From CBDBLK01 sp965243145 (GTDB lineage: Bacteria > Bdellovibrionota > Bacteriovoracia > Bacteriovoracales > Bacteriovoracaceae), in NCBI GenBank assembly GCA_965243145.1, contig CBDEUB010000002.1, positions 186,001 to 250,000 on the forward strand: 64,000 nucleotides of DNA, in the 5' to 3' direction. The stretch's first letter is position 1; the number at the start of each line of letters is the position of its first letter. This document shows positions 32,453 through 41,370 of the stretch, piece by piece. The translations under genes and the position numbers were made by a program. Below the pieces are notes generated by a model. That model saw only the letters and a program-made list of their open reading frames with translations, ran no database searches and had not been told where the DNA came from.

Positions 32453-34150
32453 ATGCCTAACCTACATTTGCCCCTTTTGGCCAAGGCCAAAAATCTTCCC
32501 ACTACCAGCGGTTGTTATTTGATGAAGAATCACGCCGGTGAAGTCCTCTATGTCGGCAAGGCCAAAAATTTGCGGGCACGGGTGAGCAGTTATTTTCGCA
32601 GTCGTCCTCAATCGGCCAAGACTTCCCACCTGGTGGCCAGCATTGGGGATTTCGACTTTATTTTGGCGGGGACTGAAACCGAGGCCTTTATCCTGGAAAA
32701 CAACCTGATCAAGCGCCACCGCCCCAAGTACAATATTTTGTTGAGAGACGACAAGTCTTACCCCTATGTGGTGGCCGACCACCGTCGGCCCTTTCCGCGC
32801 CTGGTGCTCAAACGCCGGCCCACCCGTGGCCCAAACCGCGAAATTTTTGGCCCCTTTGCCCATGTCGGCCGGGTCGGCGAAGTCTTGGGCATTTTGGTCA
32901 AAATGTTCCAGTTGCGGGATTGCAGTTTGCGGGAATTCCGATCGCGCACCAACCCCTGCCTATTGTATCAAATGCAACAGTGTTCTGCTCCCTGTGTCGG
33001 CCACATTGGCAAAGAAGAATACCGAAGAGAACTGGAGCGGGCACTGCAATTTTTTCGCGGGAGAGGCGGGCGGGTAGTGCAGCACTTGAGGGAGAAAATG
33101 GATCGCGCCGCCGCCGCCGAGTCTTACGAGTGGGCCGCCATCTTGCGCGACTCGATCCAGGTTCTCACCGCCTTTTTGGAGTCCGCCCAACAAAAGAATG
33201 CCGAACTTCACCATGGTATAAAGAATTTGGATGTGGTGGCCTATGACTGCGGGGAGGGCGAAGTTGGCCTCTCCCTGTACATGGTTCGCCACGGGATGCT
33301 CTTGGGCCACAAAGATTTTCACTTTCCGTTTGTCCATGTCCAAAACGCGGGCGCGGAAGAGCGCCAACTCTACGCCGAAACCCAAAGCGCCAATCTCCTG
33401 TTTCAGTACTACAGTCAGGCCCGGGAGATGCCTCCCCAAACGGTGGTGGTGCCCTTTCAAAGGGAGACACTGGTGGTGTTGAAGGAGGCCCTCGCCAATT
33501 TGGCCAAAATCAAAGTTTGTTCTCCTGGCCGCCGTTTTGCCTCGCTGGTACAACTGACACACACCCACGCCGTGGAAACCATGCGCATCCGTATGGGCCA
33601 TCTGGAGTCCGCTCTGGCCAGTTTGCGCTCGCTGCAACGCCTGCTTTCGCTTAAAGACAGGCCCAAACTCATCGAGTGCTATGATGTGGCCATCTTCCAG
33701 GGCAGTTCTCCCACCGCCAGTGGCATCGTCTTTGAGCGGGGCAGGCCGTGTAAGGAGCGCTACCGCCACTACCATTTAAAGGCCCGGCGCGAGGGCAACA
33801 ACGACTTTGCCATGTTGCGGGAAGTTTTGGAGCGCAGGTTGGAGCATGGAGACTGGCCCGCCGTTTTTGTGGTCGATGGCGGACGGGCGCAGGCCAATGT
33901 CTTCAGTGCCGTTTTACAAGAGAGAGGACTGTCCATTCCGGTGATCGGCATCGCCAAGGCCAAAGCGAAAGAGGGAAGCGTCGAACGGCTCTTTTTACCG
34001 GGGAGAAAAAAGGCCTATCCTCTGGGGGAGGATTTGCCCCTCTTGCGCTTGATCACCCATCTGCGTGACGAGGCCCACCGCTTTGCCCGCCGCCTGCACC
34101 ACCGGGCGGAAAAAAAGCGCCTGTTTGCCGCCGTGGAGAAAAAATGGTAG
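32453..34150 (+). CDS. uvrC: excinuclease ABC subunit C, lacking the C-terminal HhH domain
   Basis: UvrC makes the dual incisions of nucleotide excision repair. The 565-residue product has the GIY-YIG nuclease (TTSGCYLMKNHAGEVLYVGK, residues about 17-36), the Cys motif (NPCLLYQMQQCSAPCVG), a UVR segment and the RNase H-like domain (YDVAIFQGSSPTASGIVF, FVVDGGRAQAN). It ends at LFAAVEKKW just after the HRFARRLHH helix, where other UvrC proteins (about 600 residues) continue with a helix-hairpin-helix pair (the IPGIGPKR type). The stop codon falls at the edge of the extended left flank of repeat copy 2. Overall assignment is certain; loss of HhH is read directly from the sequence. Confidence 0.95.
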   Translation: MPNLHLPLLAKAKNLPTTSGCYLMKNHAGEVLYVGKAKNLRARVSSYFRSRPQSAKTSHLVASIGDFDFILAGTETEAFILENNLIKRHRPKYNILLRDDKSYPYVVADHRRPFPRLVLKRRPTRGPNREIFGPFAHVGRVGEVLGILVKMFQLRDCSLREFRSRTNPCLLYQMQQCSAPCVGHIGKEEYRRELERALQFFRGRGGRVVQHLREKMDRAAAAESYEWAAILRDSIQVLTAFLESAQQKNAELHHGIKNLDVVAYDCGEGEVGLSLYMVRHGMLLGHKDFHFPFVHVQNAGAEERQLYAETQSANLLFQYYSQAREMPPQTVVVPFQRETLVVLKEALANLAKIKVCSPGRRFASLVQLTHTHAVETMRIRMGHLESALASLRSLQRLLSLKDRPKLIECYDVAIFQGSSPTASGIVFERGRPCKERYRHYHLKARREGNNDFAMLREVLERRLEHGDWPAVFVVDGGRAQANVFSAVLQERGLSIPVIGIAKAKAKEGSVERLFLPGRKKAYPLGEDLPLLRLITHLRDEAHRFARRLHHRAEKKRLFAAVEKKW

Positions 34151-34188
34151 GTGCTCACACCCAAGAGAAAAAATTTGATAAAAGTAAG

Positions 34189-34384
34189 GTAACTGCTCAA
34201 AATTTAGGCCAGATTGGGAGGAAGCAAGACAGAGCGACTGAGGTGTGCTCTCTGCACATCGCAAGGAGCGATGGCGAAGCTGAACCACACGGAGTCGCCA
34301 GGAAGGCGACGAGCGACGACTGCCCCGATGGGCAGTGCCGGAGCAGGATGCGAAGGCAAGATGGCCTGAAGTGTGAGCAGTTAC
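34189..34384 (+). repeat. 196-bp structured interspersed repeat, copy 2
   Basis: This is the same 196-bp unit as at 24348, with terminal inverted repeats GTAACTGCTCA... and ...TGTGAGCAGTTAC. The variable hairpin here is GTGTGC-TCTCT-GCACAT. It lies between uvrC and a lipoprotein gene, oriented with both. It is open in the frame of the downstream gene and contains GGAGCAGGATG 32 codons or fewer upstream of that gene's own ATG. Confidence 0.9.
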
Positions 34385-34389
34385 AAAAA

Positions 34390-34947
34390 ATGAAGTATGC
34401 TATTCTCGCCGCAATCTTCCTTTTTAACTCCTGTGGATTCAACACCTCCGGCACTTCCGGGCGCTACTATTGCCAGGATGGGCAAGAGATGGCCTGGCAC
34501 GACGACCTGGTGGTGACGGTGGGAGACAGGCCCCGGCGCAAGATCAAGGAGGTTTCCTATAGAGAACTGGAATTTTACCGAACTTACGACGAGGGTGATA
34601 CCATCACCACCATTTATGTTTATAGAGGGCCGCCAGATAAGCGGCACTACAGAATTTTGAGACTTGAACTCTCCCCTGGCCAGATCACTTTTGCCTATGG
34701 CCACGGTTATCACGATACGCGCCGGGGGTTTGAGAAGGGGTATCAGGTTCCCCCCACGCCCAAGGCCCTGGCGTATTATAATAAAAACCCCGAACTGATC
34801 CCCTTTCTTCCGCCGAGGCCTGCCGATAAAGAACTCTCATGGGCCTTTTTGAAGGATCCCACACCCTGCACTTCCATGGGGCATTTTGAGTCTTTTTTCA
34901 AGTCGATGCTTCTCTTGATTATTCAAGGGATGTCTGCTGCCGGCTGA
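34390..34947 (+). CDS. lipoprotein of unknown function (185 aa)
   Basis: The start ATG 34390 lies 6 bp after the repeat. MKYAILAAIFLFNSC is a lipoprotein signal. The mature part shows no family I know; it is rich in Tyr and Pro with a final hydrophobic segment (MLLLIIQGMSAAG). As with the TatT gene, an in-repeat ATG could give an N-terminally extended product (MRRQDGLKCEQLQK). Confidence 0.65.
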   Translation: MKYAILAAIFLFNSCGFNTSGTSGRYYCQDGQEMAWHDDLVVTVGDRPRRKIKEVSYRELEFYRTYDEGDTITTIYVYRGPPDKRHYRILRLELSPGQITFAYGHGYHDTRRGFEKGYQVPPTPKALAYYNKNPELIPFLPPRPADKELSWAFLKDPTPCTSMGHFESFFKSMLLLIIQGMSAAG

Positions 34948-35004
34948 GGGCCTGCCGTCATTTCAAGAGTTTGGCCCTTGGGCGGGTATTTTTTACACGG
35001 TTTC

Positions 35005-35033
35005 TTGCACTTTTTTCGCGCGTAGGATATGTT
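35005..35033 (+). promoter_or_regulatory. promoter of the trypsin-like protease gene
   Basis: TTGCAC (35005-35010) and TATGTT (35028-35033) are separated by 17 bp, with GGAGGT and then the ATG at 35052 downstream. Confidence 0.5.
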
Positions 35034-35051
35034 GCGTCATGGAGGTAAACC

Positions 35052-36182
35052 ATGGCCATTTTTATGGCGTTGGCATTGGTTTTTTCAAGCTCGCTTTTGG
35101 CCGAAACCATTCGGGGCGAGGCCCAGATTTTTGATCTCTACGAAGTGGACAATCCCCTGGTGCGCCAGGCGGCCAACGCCACGGCGGCGATGATAAGAAA
35201 GGATTACATTCACTTGAGAGATGATTGGCGTACCGCCCTGATCGAAGGGAGTCCTCCCGACGAAAATGTCTGCCCGTTGTCCAGGTTCCAAAATCAGTCT
35301 TCGGCGGCATCTTGCGCCGGTTTTTTGGTCAGTAATACCTTGCTTTTGACCGCTGGCCATTGTGTTAAATCCCCCAACGCCTGCCGTTCTTCTGCCTGGG
35401 TTTTTGATTACACTGTGAAAGATCAACGGGGAGCGGGGGAACCCGTGACCGTGGATGCGGGAAATGTCTACCATTGTGCCGAAGTCGTCCGCAGCAGTTA
35501 CAGGCCCTTGTCGAGACAAGTACCGGATTACGCTTTTATCAGACTGGATCGCAAAGTAGAGGGGAGAGCGCCCTTGGCCTTGAGGACGGAGGGCCAACTG
35601 CGGGGCGATGAAAACTTGGTGGCCTTAGGCACTCCCAAGGGATTGCCCCTCAAGGCCAGTTTTGGGGGTGTTGAACTGGATAGGGGAGGGCACATTTTTC
35701 ACGCCGATTTGGAGGTGTTCCCCGGAAATTCGGGAGGCCCCATTATGAACGCCGAGACGGGATTGGTGGAGGGGATTGTGGTGACTGTTGCCGGGAAAGG
35801 ACTGATGTCACCCGTCGCCTATATTTATGATGAGGACGATCGGTGCTATTATTTTGATCGAACCGTCCGTCCCGACTACCTTTTGGCCCAATATGGAGTA
35901 CGCACTGGGAGTGCCAATTTTGATATGGCCCAGATATCTCCCGGCGACTTTCCCAGGGCGGGAAGTGCGGGAATTGAACGCATAACTGGAGTTTTGCCTC
36001 ATTTGAGACACCGACAGCGACAAGAGGAAAAAAATGCTTCGGCATCTGTTGGGGCCTTACTTTTGCAAGACAATCTTTTGAAAGACAAACTTTTGCGGGA
36101 CTATAAAAATGGTGATGCAAAATTTTTAAAACAATATATTATAGGGCACTTGAGGCAAAGGCTTCTCGACAGAGAAAGATAA
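35052..36182 (+). CDS. secreted trypsin-like serine protease (S1/V8 fold)
   Basis: The 376-residue product has a signal peptide (FMALALVFSSSLLAE) and the full S1 triad: His in LLLTAGHCVKS, Asp in PDYAFIRLDRKV and Ser in FPGNSGGPIMN. Cys residues occur around the His (CAGFLV, GHC, NACRSS). The last 80 residues are charged and helical. It is expected in the periplasm or outside the cell. GGAGGT precedes ATG 35052. It converges on hutI with 3 bp between the stops. Confidence 0.9.
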   Translation: MAIFMALALVFSSSLLAETIRGEAQIFDLYEVDNPLVRQAANATAAMIRKDYIHLRDDWRTALIEGSPPDENVCPLSRFQNQSSAASCAGFLVSNTLLLTAGHCVKSPNACRSSAWVFDYTVKDQRGAGEPVTVDAGNVYHCAEVVRSSYRPLSRQVPDYAFIRLDRKVEGRAPLALRTEGQLRGDENLVALGTPKGLPLKASFGGVELDRGGHIFHADLEVFPGNSGGPIMNAETGLVEGIVVTVAGKGLMSPVAYIYDEDDRCYYFDRTVRPDYLLAQYGVRTGSANFDMAQISPGDFPRAGSAGIERITGVLPHLRHRQRQEEKNASASVGALLLQDNLLKDKLLRDYKNGDAKFLKQYIIGHLRQRLLDRER

Positions 36183-36185
36183 AAA

Positions 36186-37418
36186 CTATACGATTTTTTT
36201 CGGCAACTCCCGCGCCAAATTGCACCCCCAGGAATAAGTCACTTCGTCTATAGTTTGCGCCTCAAAGAGGGAAAAACGCGCCGAGAGTCCCGGACGAATG
36301 GCCCCTTGTTGGTGCAGTCCCAGGGCGTGGGCGGCGTTGAGGGTGATGGCGGCCCACAGTTCGGCCTGGTTCATATTGTATGTGGGGGCCGCCAGATTGG
36401 CGATGGAGAGCAAGTCGCTCCAGTGGCAGGAGCCGGGGTTGTAATCGCTGGCGATGGCGACTTTGCACCCGGCATCTAAAAAGGCGCGGGCGTGGGCCAC
36501 ACCCTTGCCCAGGAAAAATCCGGTTCCCGGCAATAGGGTGGCCACAGTGGAAGATTCGGCCAGGGCGGCGATTCCCGCATCACTGGTACACAACAAGTGG
36601 TCGCAGGAGAGGGCATTATACTCGCAAGCGAGTGCCGCCCCTCCGTGATCGGCAAATTCATCGGCATGCATTTTGGCCGGCAGATCGAGTTTGGCGGCGG
36701 CCTCAAAGAGTTGGCGCACATCCGCTTCATTGAAATAACCATCTTCGTGGAAAATGTCCACGGCGTCGATCAGGCCTGCTTCCGCCAGTTCTCGCATTAG
36801 AGGCAGGGCCACTTCTTTCAGGTAGTGGCGCGAAGATGTGTATTCGGGAGGAACTGCATGGGCCGCCATGTAGGTGTTGACGATTTGCACTTGAGGGGCG
36901 CACTCTTTTTTGATCTGGCCGATCAGCTTGGTGAGGGCCTTTTCCCCCTGGCGGTCGAGGGCATAGCCGGATTTGATCTCGATAGTGCCCACCCCGCGGG
37001 CGCGCATTTCCTCTATGCGGGAAAGGGCGCTTTGATACAGTTCTTCTTCACTGGCGGCGCGGGTGGCCTTCACCGTGGAGAGGATGCCCCCCCCCCGGCG
37101 GGCGATGTCTTGGTAGCTGGCCCCGTTGAGGCGCAGGGAATACTCCCCGGCGCGGTTGCCGGCAAAGAGCAGGTGGGTGTGGGCATCGACAATTTCTGGC
37201 ACCATCACGGCGCGGGGGAGTTCGATCATTGGGGCGCGGGCAAATTCTTGCGGCAAGTGGCGATCTTCCCCCACCCAGGCGATCGCCTCTCCATCCACTA
37301 CTACGGCGGCGTTGTCGATAAGGCCCAAATCTTCTGGCCGCAAATGGCGGCCATCTTTTTTCCAGGCATCCTCTAGTGTGGCCACCTGCCGTAGGTGTCT
37401 GTAAGCGCGCAAACTCAT
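36186..37418 (-). CDS. hutI: imidazolonepropionase
   Basis: HutI hydrolyses imidazolone-5-propionate to N-formimino-glutamate in histidine breakdown. The 410-residue amidohydrolase has the metal motif VDAHTHLLFAG, RGVGTIEIKSGYALD, HADEFADHGG, SCDHLLCTSD and the Asp motif ASDYNPGSC. It lies one base after hutU in the overlapping rpe-hutH-hutU-hutI operon. No hutF or hutG follows, since the operon ends against the convergent protease gene. Confidence 0.97.
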   Translation of the reverse strand: MSLRAYRHLRQVATLEDAWKKDGRHLRPEDLGLIDNAAVVVDGEAIAWVGEDRHLPQEFARAPMIELPRAVMVPEIVDAHTHLLFAGNRAGEYSLRLNGASYQDIARRGGGILSTVKATRAASEEELYQSALSRIEEMRARGVGTIEIKSGYALDRQGEKALTKLIGQIKKECAPQVQIVNTYMAAHAVPPEYTSSRHYLKEVALPLMRELAEAGLIDAVDIFHEDGYFNEADVRQLFEAAAKLDLPAKMHADEFADHGGAALACEYNALSCDHLLCTSDAGIAALAESSTVATLLPGTGFFLGKGVAHARAFLDAGCKVAIASDYNPGSCHWSDLLSIANLAAPTYNMNQAELWAAITLNAAHALGLHQQGAIRPGLSARFSLFEAQTIDEVTYSWGCNLARELPKKIV

Positions 37419-37419
37419 C

Positions 37420-39090
37420 TCATCTTTCTGTGGAGAGGCCAGGGACTTGCAAATTCGTGCGGGGGAGTATCTCCCGCGCCTCTTGGTAACCGGCGCTGGC
37501 GTGGCGCAAAATGCCCATGCCGGGATCGCTGTTGAGCACCCGGGAGAGGCGCGCCTCCGTCTCGGGAGTGCCGTCGGCGACGATTACCATGCCGGCGTGT
37601 TGGGAGTATCCCATGCCCACCCCGCCGCCGTGGTGGAAACTCGTCCAACTGGCCCCGTTCATGGTGTTGATCATGAGGTTGAGCAGTGGCCAATCGGAGA
37701 TGGCATCGCTGCCGTCGCGCATGCCCTCGGTTTCCCGGTAGGGGGAGGCCACCGAGCCGCCGTCCAAGTGGTCGCGTCCGATGGCGATGGGGGCGCTGAC
37801 CTTTCCCTCTCCCACCAGGCGGTTGAACAGCAGGCCGGCCTTCTCCCGCTCGCCGTAGGAGAGCCAGCAGATGCGCGAGGGCAGGCCCTGGAATTTGACC
37901 ATTTTGGAGGCCTTGTCGAGCCAGTTGGCCAGATTGCGGTTGTCGGGGAAGAGCTTTGTTAAGGCCTCATCGGTGGTGGCGATGTCTTGCGGGTTTCCCG
38001 ACAGGGCCACCCAGCGGAAGGGGCCAGAACCGCGGCAAAACAGCGGGCGGATATAGGCCGGTACAAAGCCGGGGAAGTCGAAGGCGTTGTTCACTCCCCC
38101 TTTGCGCGCGCCCTCGCGCAAGTTATTGCCGTAGTCGAAGGTGTGGGAACCGCGGCCTTGCAGGGCCAACATACTTTTCACCTGTTCGGCCATGCTGGAG
38201 TGGGCGCGCTCGACATAAGCGGCGGGGCCACTCTTTCGCAAGGCCGCCGCCTCGGCCAAATTATACCCCTCGGGGATATAACCATTGAGGGGGTCGTGGG
38301 CGGAAGTTTGGTCGGTCACCAGGTCGGGGCGCAAGTTGTATTGCAGGGCCTGGCGAAAAAAAGTGGCGGCGTTTTCCACCACTCCAATGGATTTGGCCTG
38401 GCCTTTTCGGCGCGCTTCTTGTGCCAGGGCAAAGGCCTCTTCCACGCTGGCGGCACACACATCGAGGTAGGCACTTTGCAAGCGCTTTTGCAGTCGCTCT
38501 TGAGAAACATCGCACACCAGGCATACTCCCCCCGCCATTTTTGTGGCCAGGGGTTGGGCACCCCCCATGCCCCCGGCCCCGGCGGTGAGCACCAGTTTTC
38601 CCCGGAGATCGCTACCCGCTCCGTAATGTTTTTCGGCGGCGGCCATAAAGGTTTCATAAGTTCCCTGCAAAATCCCCTGACTGCCAATATAAATCCACGA
38701 GCCGGCGGTCATCTGGCCATATGTAATCAGTCCCCGTTTCTGCAATTTTTCAAACTCTTCCCAGGTGGCCCACGCCGGCACCAGGTTGGAGTTGGCGATC
38801 AAGACTCGGGGGCCATATTGGTGAGAGGGGACGATGCCGGCCACCCGCCCCGATTGGATCAGTAGGGTGTGGTCATTTTCCAGATTCTTGAGGGCATCGA
38901 CGATTTCGTGCAGAGAGCGGTGATCCCGCGCCGCTTGGCCATTGCCCCCGTAGATCACCAAGTTGTCGCGGTCTTCGGCGACTTCGGGGTGCAGGTTGTT
39001 GAGCAGACAGCGCAGGGCCGCCTCTTGATGCCAGCCTTTGCAGGTGAGTTGGGGGCCAGTGGGGGGCAGGGGAATATCTTTTGAGGTCAT
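37420..39090 (-). CDS. hutU: urocanate hydratase
   Basis: HutU converts urocanate to imidazolonepropionate with tightly bound NAD. The 556-residue product is of typical length and has GNGQAARDHRSLHEIVDAL, the dinucleotide-binding LTAGAGGMGGAQPLA, DQTSAHDPLNGYIPEG and ISDWPLLNLMINTMNGASW with HHGGGVGMGYSQHAG. Its ATG overlaps the hutH stop (ATGA). Confidence 0.97.
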   Translation of the reverse strand: MTSKDIPLPPTGPQLTCKGWHQEAALRCLLNNLHPEVAEDRDNLVIYGGNGQAARDHRSLHEIVDALKNLENDHTLLIQSGRVAGIVPSHQYGPRVLIANSNLVPAWATWEEFEKLQKRGLITYGQMTAGSWIYIGSQGILQGTYETFMAAAEKHYGAGSDLRGKLVLTAGAGGMGGAQPLATKMAGGVCLVCDVSQERLQKRLQSAYLDVCAASVEEAFALAQEARRKGQAKSIGVVENAATFFRQALQYNLRPDLVTDQTSAHDPLNGYIPEGYNLAEAAALRKSGPAAYVERAHSSMAEQVKSMLALQGRGSHTFDYGNNLREGARKGGVNNAFDFPGFVPAYIRPLFCRGSGPFRWVALSGNPQDIATTDEALTKLFPDNRNLANWLDKASKMVKFQGLPSRICWLSYGEREKAGLLFNRLVGEGKVSAPIAIGRDHLDGGSVASPYRETEGMRDGSDAISDWPLLNLMINTMNGASWTSFHHGGGVGMGYSQHAGMVIVADGTPETEARLSRVLNSDPGMGILRHASAGYQEAREILPRTNLQVPGLSTER

Positions 39091-40622
39091 TGCAATTCTC
39101 CTATTTCCTCTTCGACGGCACGGATCAATTCGCCGGAGGCCACAAGTTCCGCCAGGTTTCCAATGTCCCGGTGGAGGGGGCGGTCGGCCTCCAGTTTAGG
39201 TGTATGGCGGCGGGTGAGTTGCCAGGCGGCCTCCAGGGCGGGAGTGCTTTGGAGCGGCCGTTGAAACTCCAGGGCCTGGGTATTACACAATAGTTCGATG
39301 GCCAAAATGTGGCGCACATTGTGCAACACCTGGTGCAGTTTGTGGCCAGCGGTGACTCCCATGGAAACCAGGTCTTCCTTGTCGGTGGAGGTGGGGATGC
39401 TGTCGGCGCTGGCAGGGTGGCACAGGCCTTTGTTTTCAGAGGCGAGGGCGGCGGCGGTCACCTGGGCGATCATCAGGCCAGAGTGCAGGCCGCTGTTTTT
39501 GGTGAGGAAGGCGGGCAGTCCCGAAAAGGCGGGGTTCATCATTTTTTCGATCCGGCGCTCGCTGATATTGCCCAGAGTGCTCATGCCCATCGCCAGATAG
39601 TCCATCGCCAAACTCAAGGCCTGGCCATGGAAATTGCCTCCCGAAATGATCTCTCCGCTCTCGGGAAAGAGCAGAGGGTTGTCGGTGACGGCATTCAATT
39701 CACATTCCATCACACTGGCGCAGTGGTGTAGGGCCTGGCGAGTGGCCCCGTGGACTTGGGGGGCACAGCGCAGGGAATAGGGGTCTTGGATTCGCGGGCA
39801 ATCCCGGTGGGATTCGGCGATGGGACTGTCTGCCAGCAAGCGCGAGAGATTGCGAGAGGACTCCAATTGGCCAGGGTGGGGGCGCAATTGAGACAGGGCC
39901 TCTTCATAGGCGCGAGGGGTTCCCTTGGTGCCCTCCAAAGTGAGGGCGGCACACAGGTCACTGGTCTTGGCCAATTGCTTGGCCTCGATGACCGCCAGAC
40001 TTCCCAGGGCCGCCATGGCGGCAGTGCCGTTGATCAATCCCAGCCCATCTTTGGGGCCGAGTTGGAGGGGTTGGCCGCCAGTTTTCTCCAGGGCCACACT
40101 GGCGCAGGTGGTGTTCCCCCGCCACGAGACTTCCCCCTCGCCGATCAGGCATAGGGCCACATGGGCCAAAGGGGCCAAATCCCCCGAGGCCCCTACCGAA
40201 CCCTTGCCGGGAATGAGGGGGGTGATGTGGTGGTTGAGGAAGTGCAGGATGCCCTCCACGACTTCTGGGGAAACCCCTGAGTGGCCACTGGCCAGGCAGT
40301 TGGCGCGCAAGAGCATTAGAGTGCGGGCCACCCGCGTGGAGAGCACTGGCCCCACCCCCGTGCAGTGGGAGCGCACCAGGTTGAGTTGCAATTGGGCCAG
40401 GTCTTTGGCCTCGATAGACTGATTGGCGAGTGCCCCGAAGCCGGTGTTGATGCCGTAGATAGGTTTGCCCTCCGCCACTTTTTTCAGCACTAGGGCGCGC
40501 GCCCTTTGCATGGCCGCCACGCTGGGGCCAGACAATTCCACCCGGCAATTACTGGAGGCAAAGCGGGCCAGGTCTTGCAAAGTGAGGGAGCGTCCGTCGA
40601 GGGTGAGGGTTGAAGCTGTCAC
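39087..40622 (-). CDS. hutH: histidine ammonia-lyase
   Basis: HutH removes ammonia from histidine to give urocanate. The 511-residue product contains GSVGASGDLAPLAH, whose Ala-Ser-Gly forms the MIO cofactor, together with YGINTGFGALANQ and NPAFSGLPAFL. The GTG start overlaps the rpe stop (TAGTG) and the stop overlaps hutU, so translation is coupled along the operon. Confidence 0.97.
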   Translation of the reverse strand: MTASTLTLDGRSLTLQDLARFASSNCRVELSGPSVAAMQRARALVLKKVAEGKPIYGINTGFGALANQSIEAKDLAQLQLNLVRSHCTGVGPVLSTRVARTLMLLRANCLASGHSGVSPEVVEGILHFLNHHITPLIPGKGSVGASGDLAPLAHVALCLIGEGEVSWRGNTTCASVALEKTGGQPLQLGPKDGLGLINGTAAMAALGSLAVIEAKQLAKTSDLCAALTLEGTKGTPRAYEEALSQLRPHPGQLESSRNLSRLLADSPIAESHRDCPRIQDPYSLRCAPQVHGATRQALHHCASVMECELNAVTDNPLLFPESGEIISGGNFHGQALSLAMDYLAMGMSTLGNISERRIEKMMNPAFSGLPAFLTKNSGLHSGLMIAQVTAAALASENKGLCHPASADSIPTSTDKEDLVSMGVTAGHKLHQVLHNVRHILAIELLCNTQALEFQRPLQSTPALEAAWQLTRRHTPKLEADRPLHRDIGNLAELVASGELIRAVEEEIGELQ

Positions 40623-41296
40623 TACCTCAAGGCCTCCACCCGCTCACCGTATTGCTCACAGGGCGCTTGGAAAATATAACTGCCGGCCACCAGGTTGGCC
40701 GCACCTCGTTCCCGCAAGCGGCGGGCGTTGTCGGCGCTCACTCCGCCGTCGACTTGAATGGGCCAATGCCAGTTGTGTTCCCGGCGCAAACTGTCCGCCT
40801 CGGCAAGTTTGTCCCAAGTGTTTTCGATAAAGGCCTGGCCGCCAAAACCCGGTTCCACCGACATGATCAAAAGCAAATCCACTGCACTCAGCAGTTCCGC
40901 GCTCAAAAGCGAGAGGGGAGTTTTCGGGCGCACGCTCACGCCCACGCTGGGGAAATGTTGTTTGGCATAAGTGAGTAACTCCAGGGCCTCGTTTTCACCG
41001 GCACAGGCCTCGTAGTGAAAAGTCACATTGTGCACGCCCATGCCCGCTAAGGCCTGGATGTGAAAGCGCGGGTTGGCCACCATCAGGTGGGCGTCCAGGG
41101 GGTGCTGGGCCAAGGCGGCAATTTGCTCGACGACGGGGGGGCCAAAAGTCAGGTTGGGAACAAAGTGGCCATCCATAATGTCCAGGTGCCACCACAGGGA
41201 ATGACATTCTGCGAAGGCCCGGACTTCCGCCTCCAAGTTGGCGAGGTTGCCACACAAGATGCTGGGCGCTACAATGCTTTTGTCGTTGTTTTTCAC
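40622..41296 (-). CDS. rpe: ribulose-phosphate 3-epimerase
   Basis: Rpe interconverts ribulose-5-phosphate and xylulose-5-phosphate. The roughly 224-residue TIM barrel has IVAPSILCGNLANL, HLDIMDGHFVPNLTFGP, HLMVANP, MSVEPGFGGQAF and QVDGGVSADNA (metal-binding His and Asp residues and phosphate loop). I chose GTG 41296 because it gives a normal-length enzyme; an upstream TTG at 41332 would add 12 residues. It is the first gene of an operon with hutHUI, an unusual pairing. Confidence 0.93.
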   Translation of the reverse strand: MKNNDKSIVAPSILCGNLANLEAEVRAFAECHSLWWHLDIMDGHFVPNLTFGPPVVEQIAALAQHPLDAHLMVANPRFHIQALAGMGVHNVTFHYEACAGENEALELLTYAKQHFPSVGVSVRPKTPLSLLSAELLSAVDLLLIMSVEPGFGGQAFIENTWDKLAEADSLRREHNWHWPIQVDGGVSADNARRLRERGAANLVAGSYIFQAPCEQYGERVEALR

Positions 41297-41370
41297 TGCA
41301 CTGGTTTTAAGCGCAAGTTTTCCCTTTGGCAATTTGGGCCTGCGTTGAGGGCCAAACTGGAGAAGAAACC

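Noticed and set aside
34151..34947. A frameshifted UvrC HhH domain downstream of the uvrC stop
   Set aside because: No helix-hairpin-helix sequence is seen in any frame after 34150; the region is the repeat and then a lipoprotein gene.
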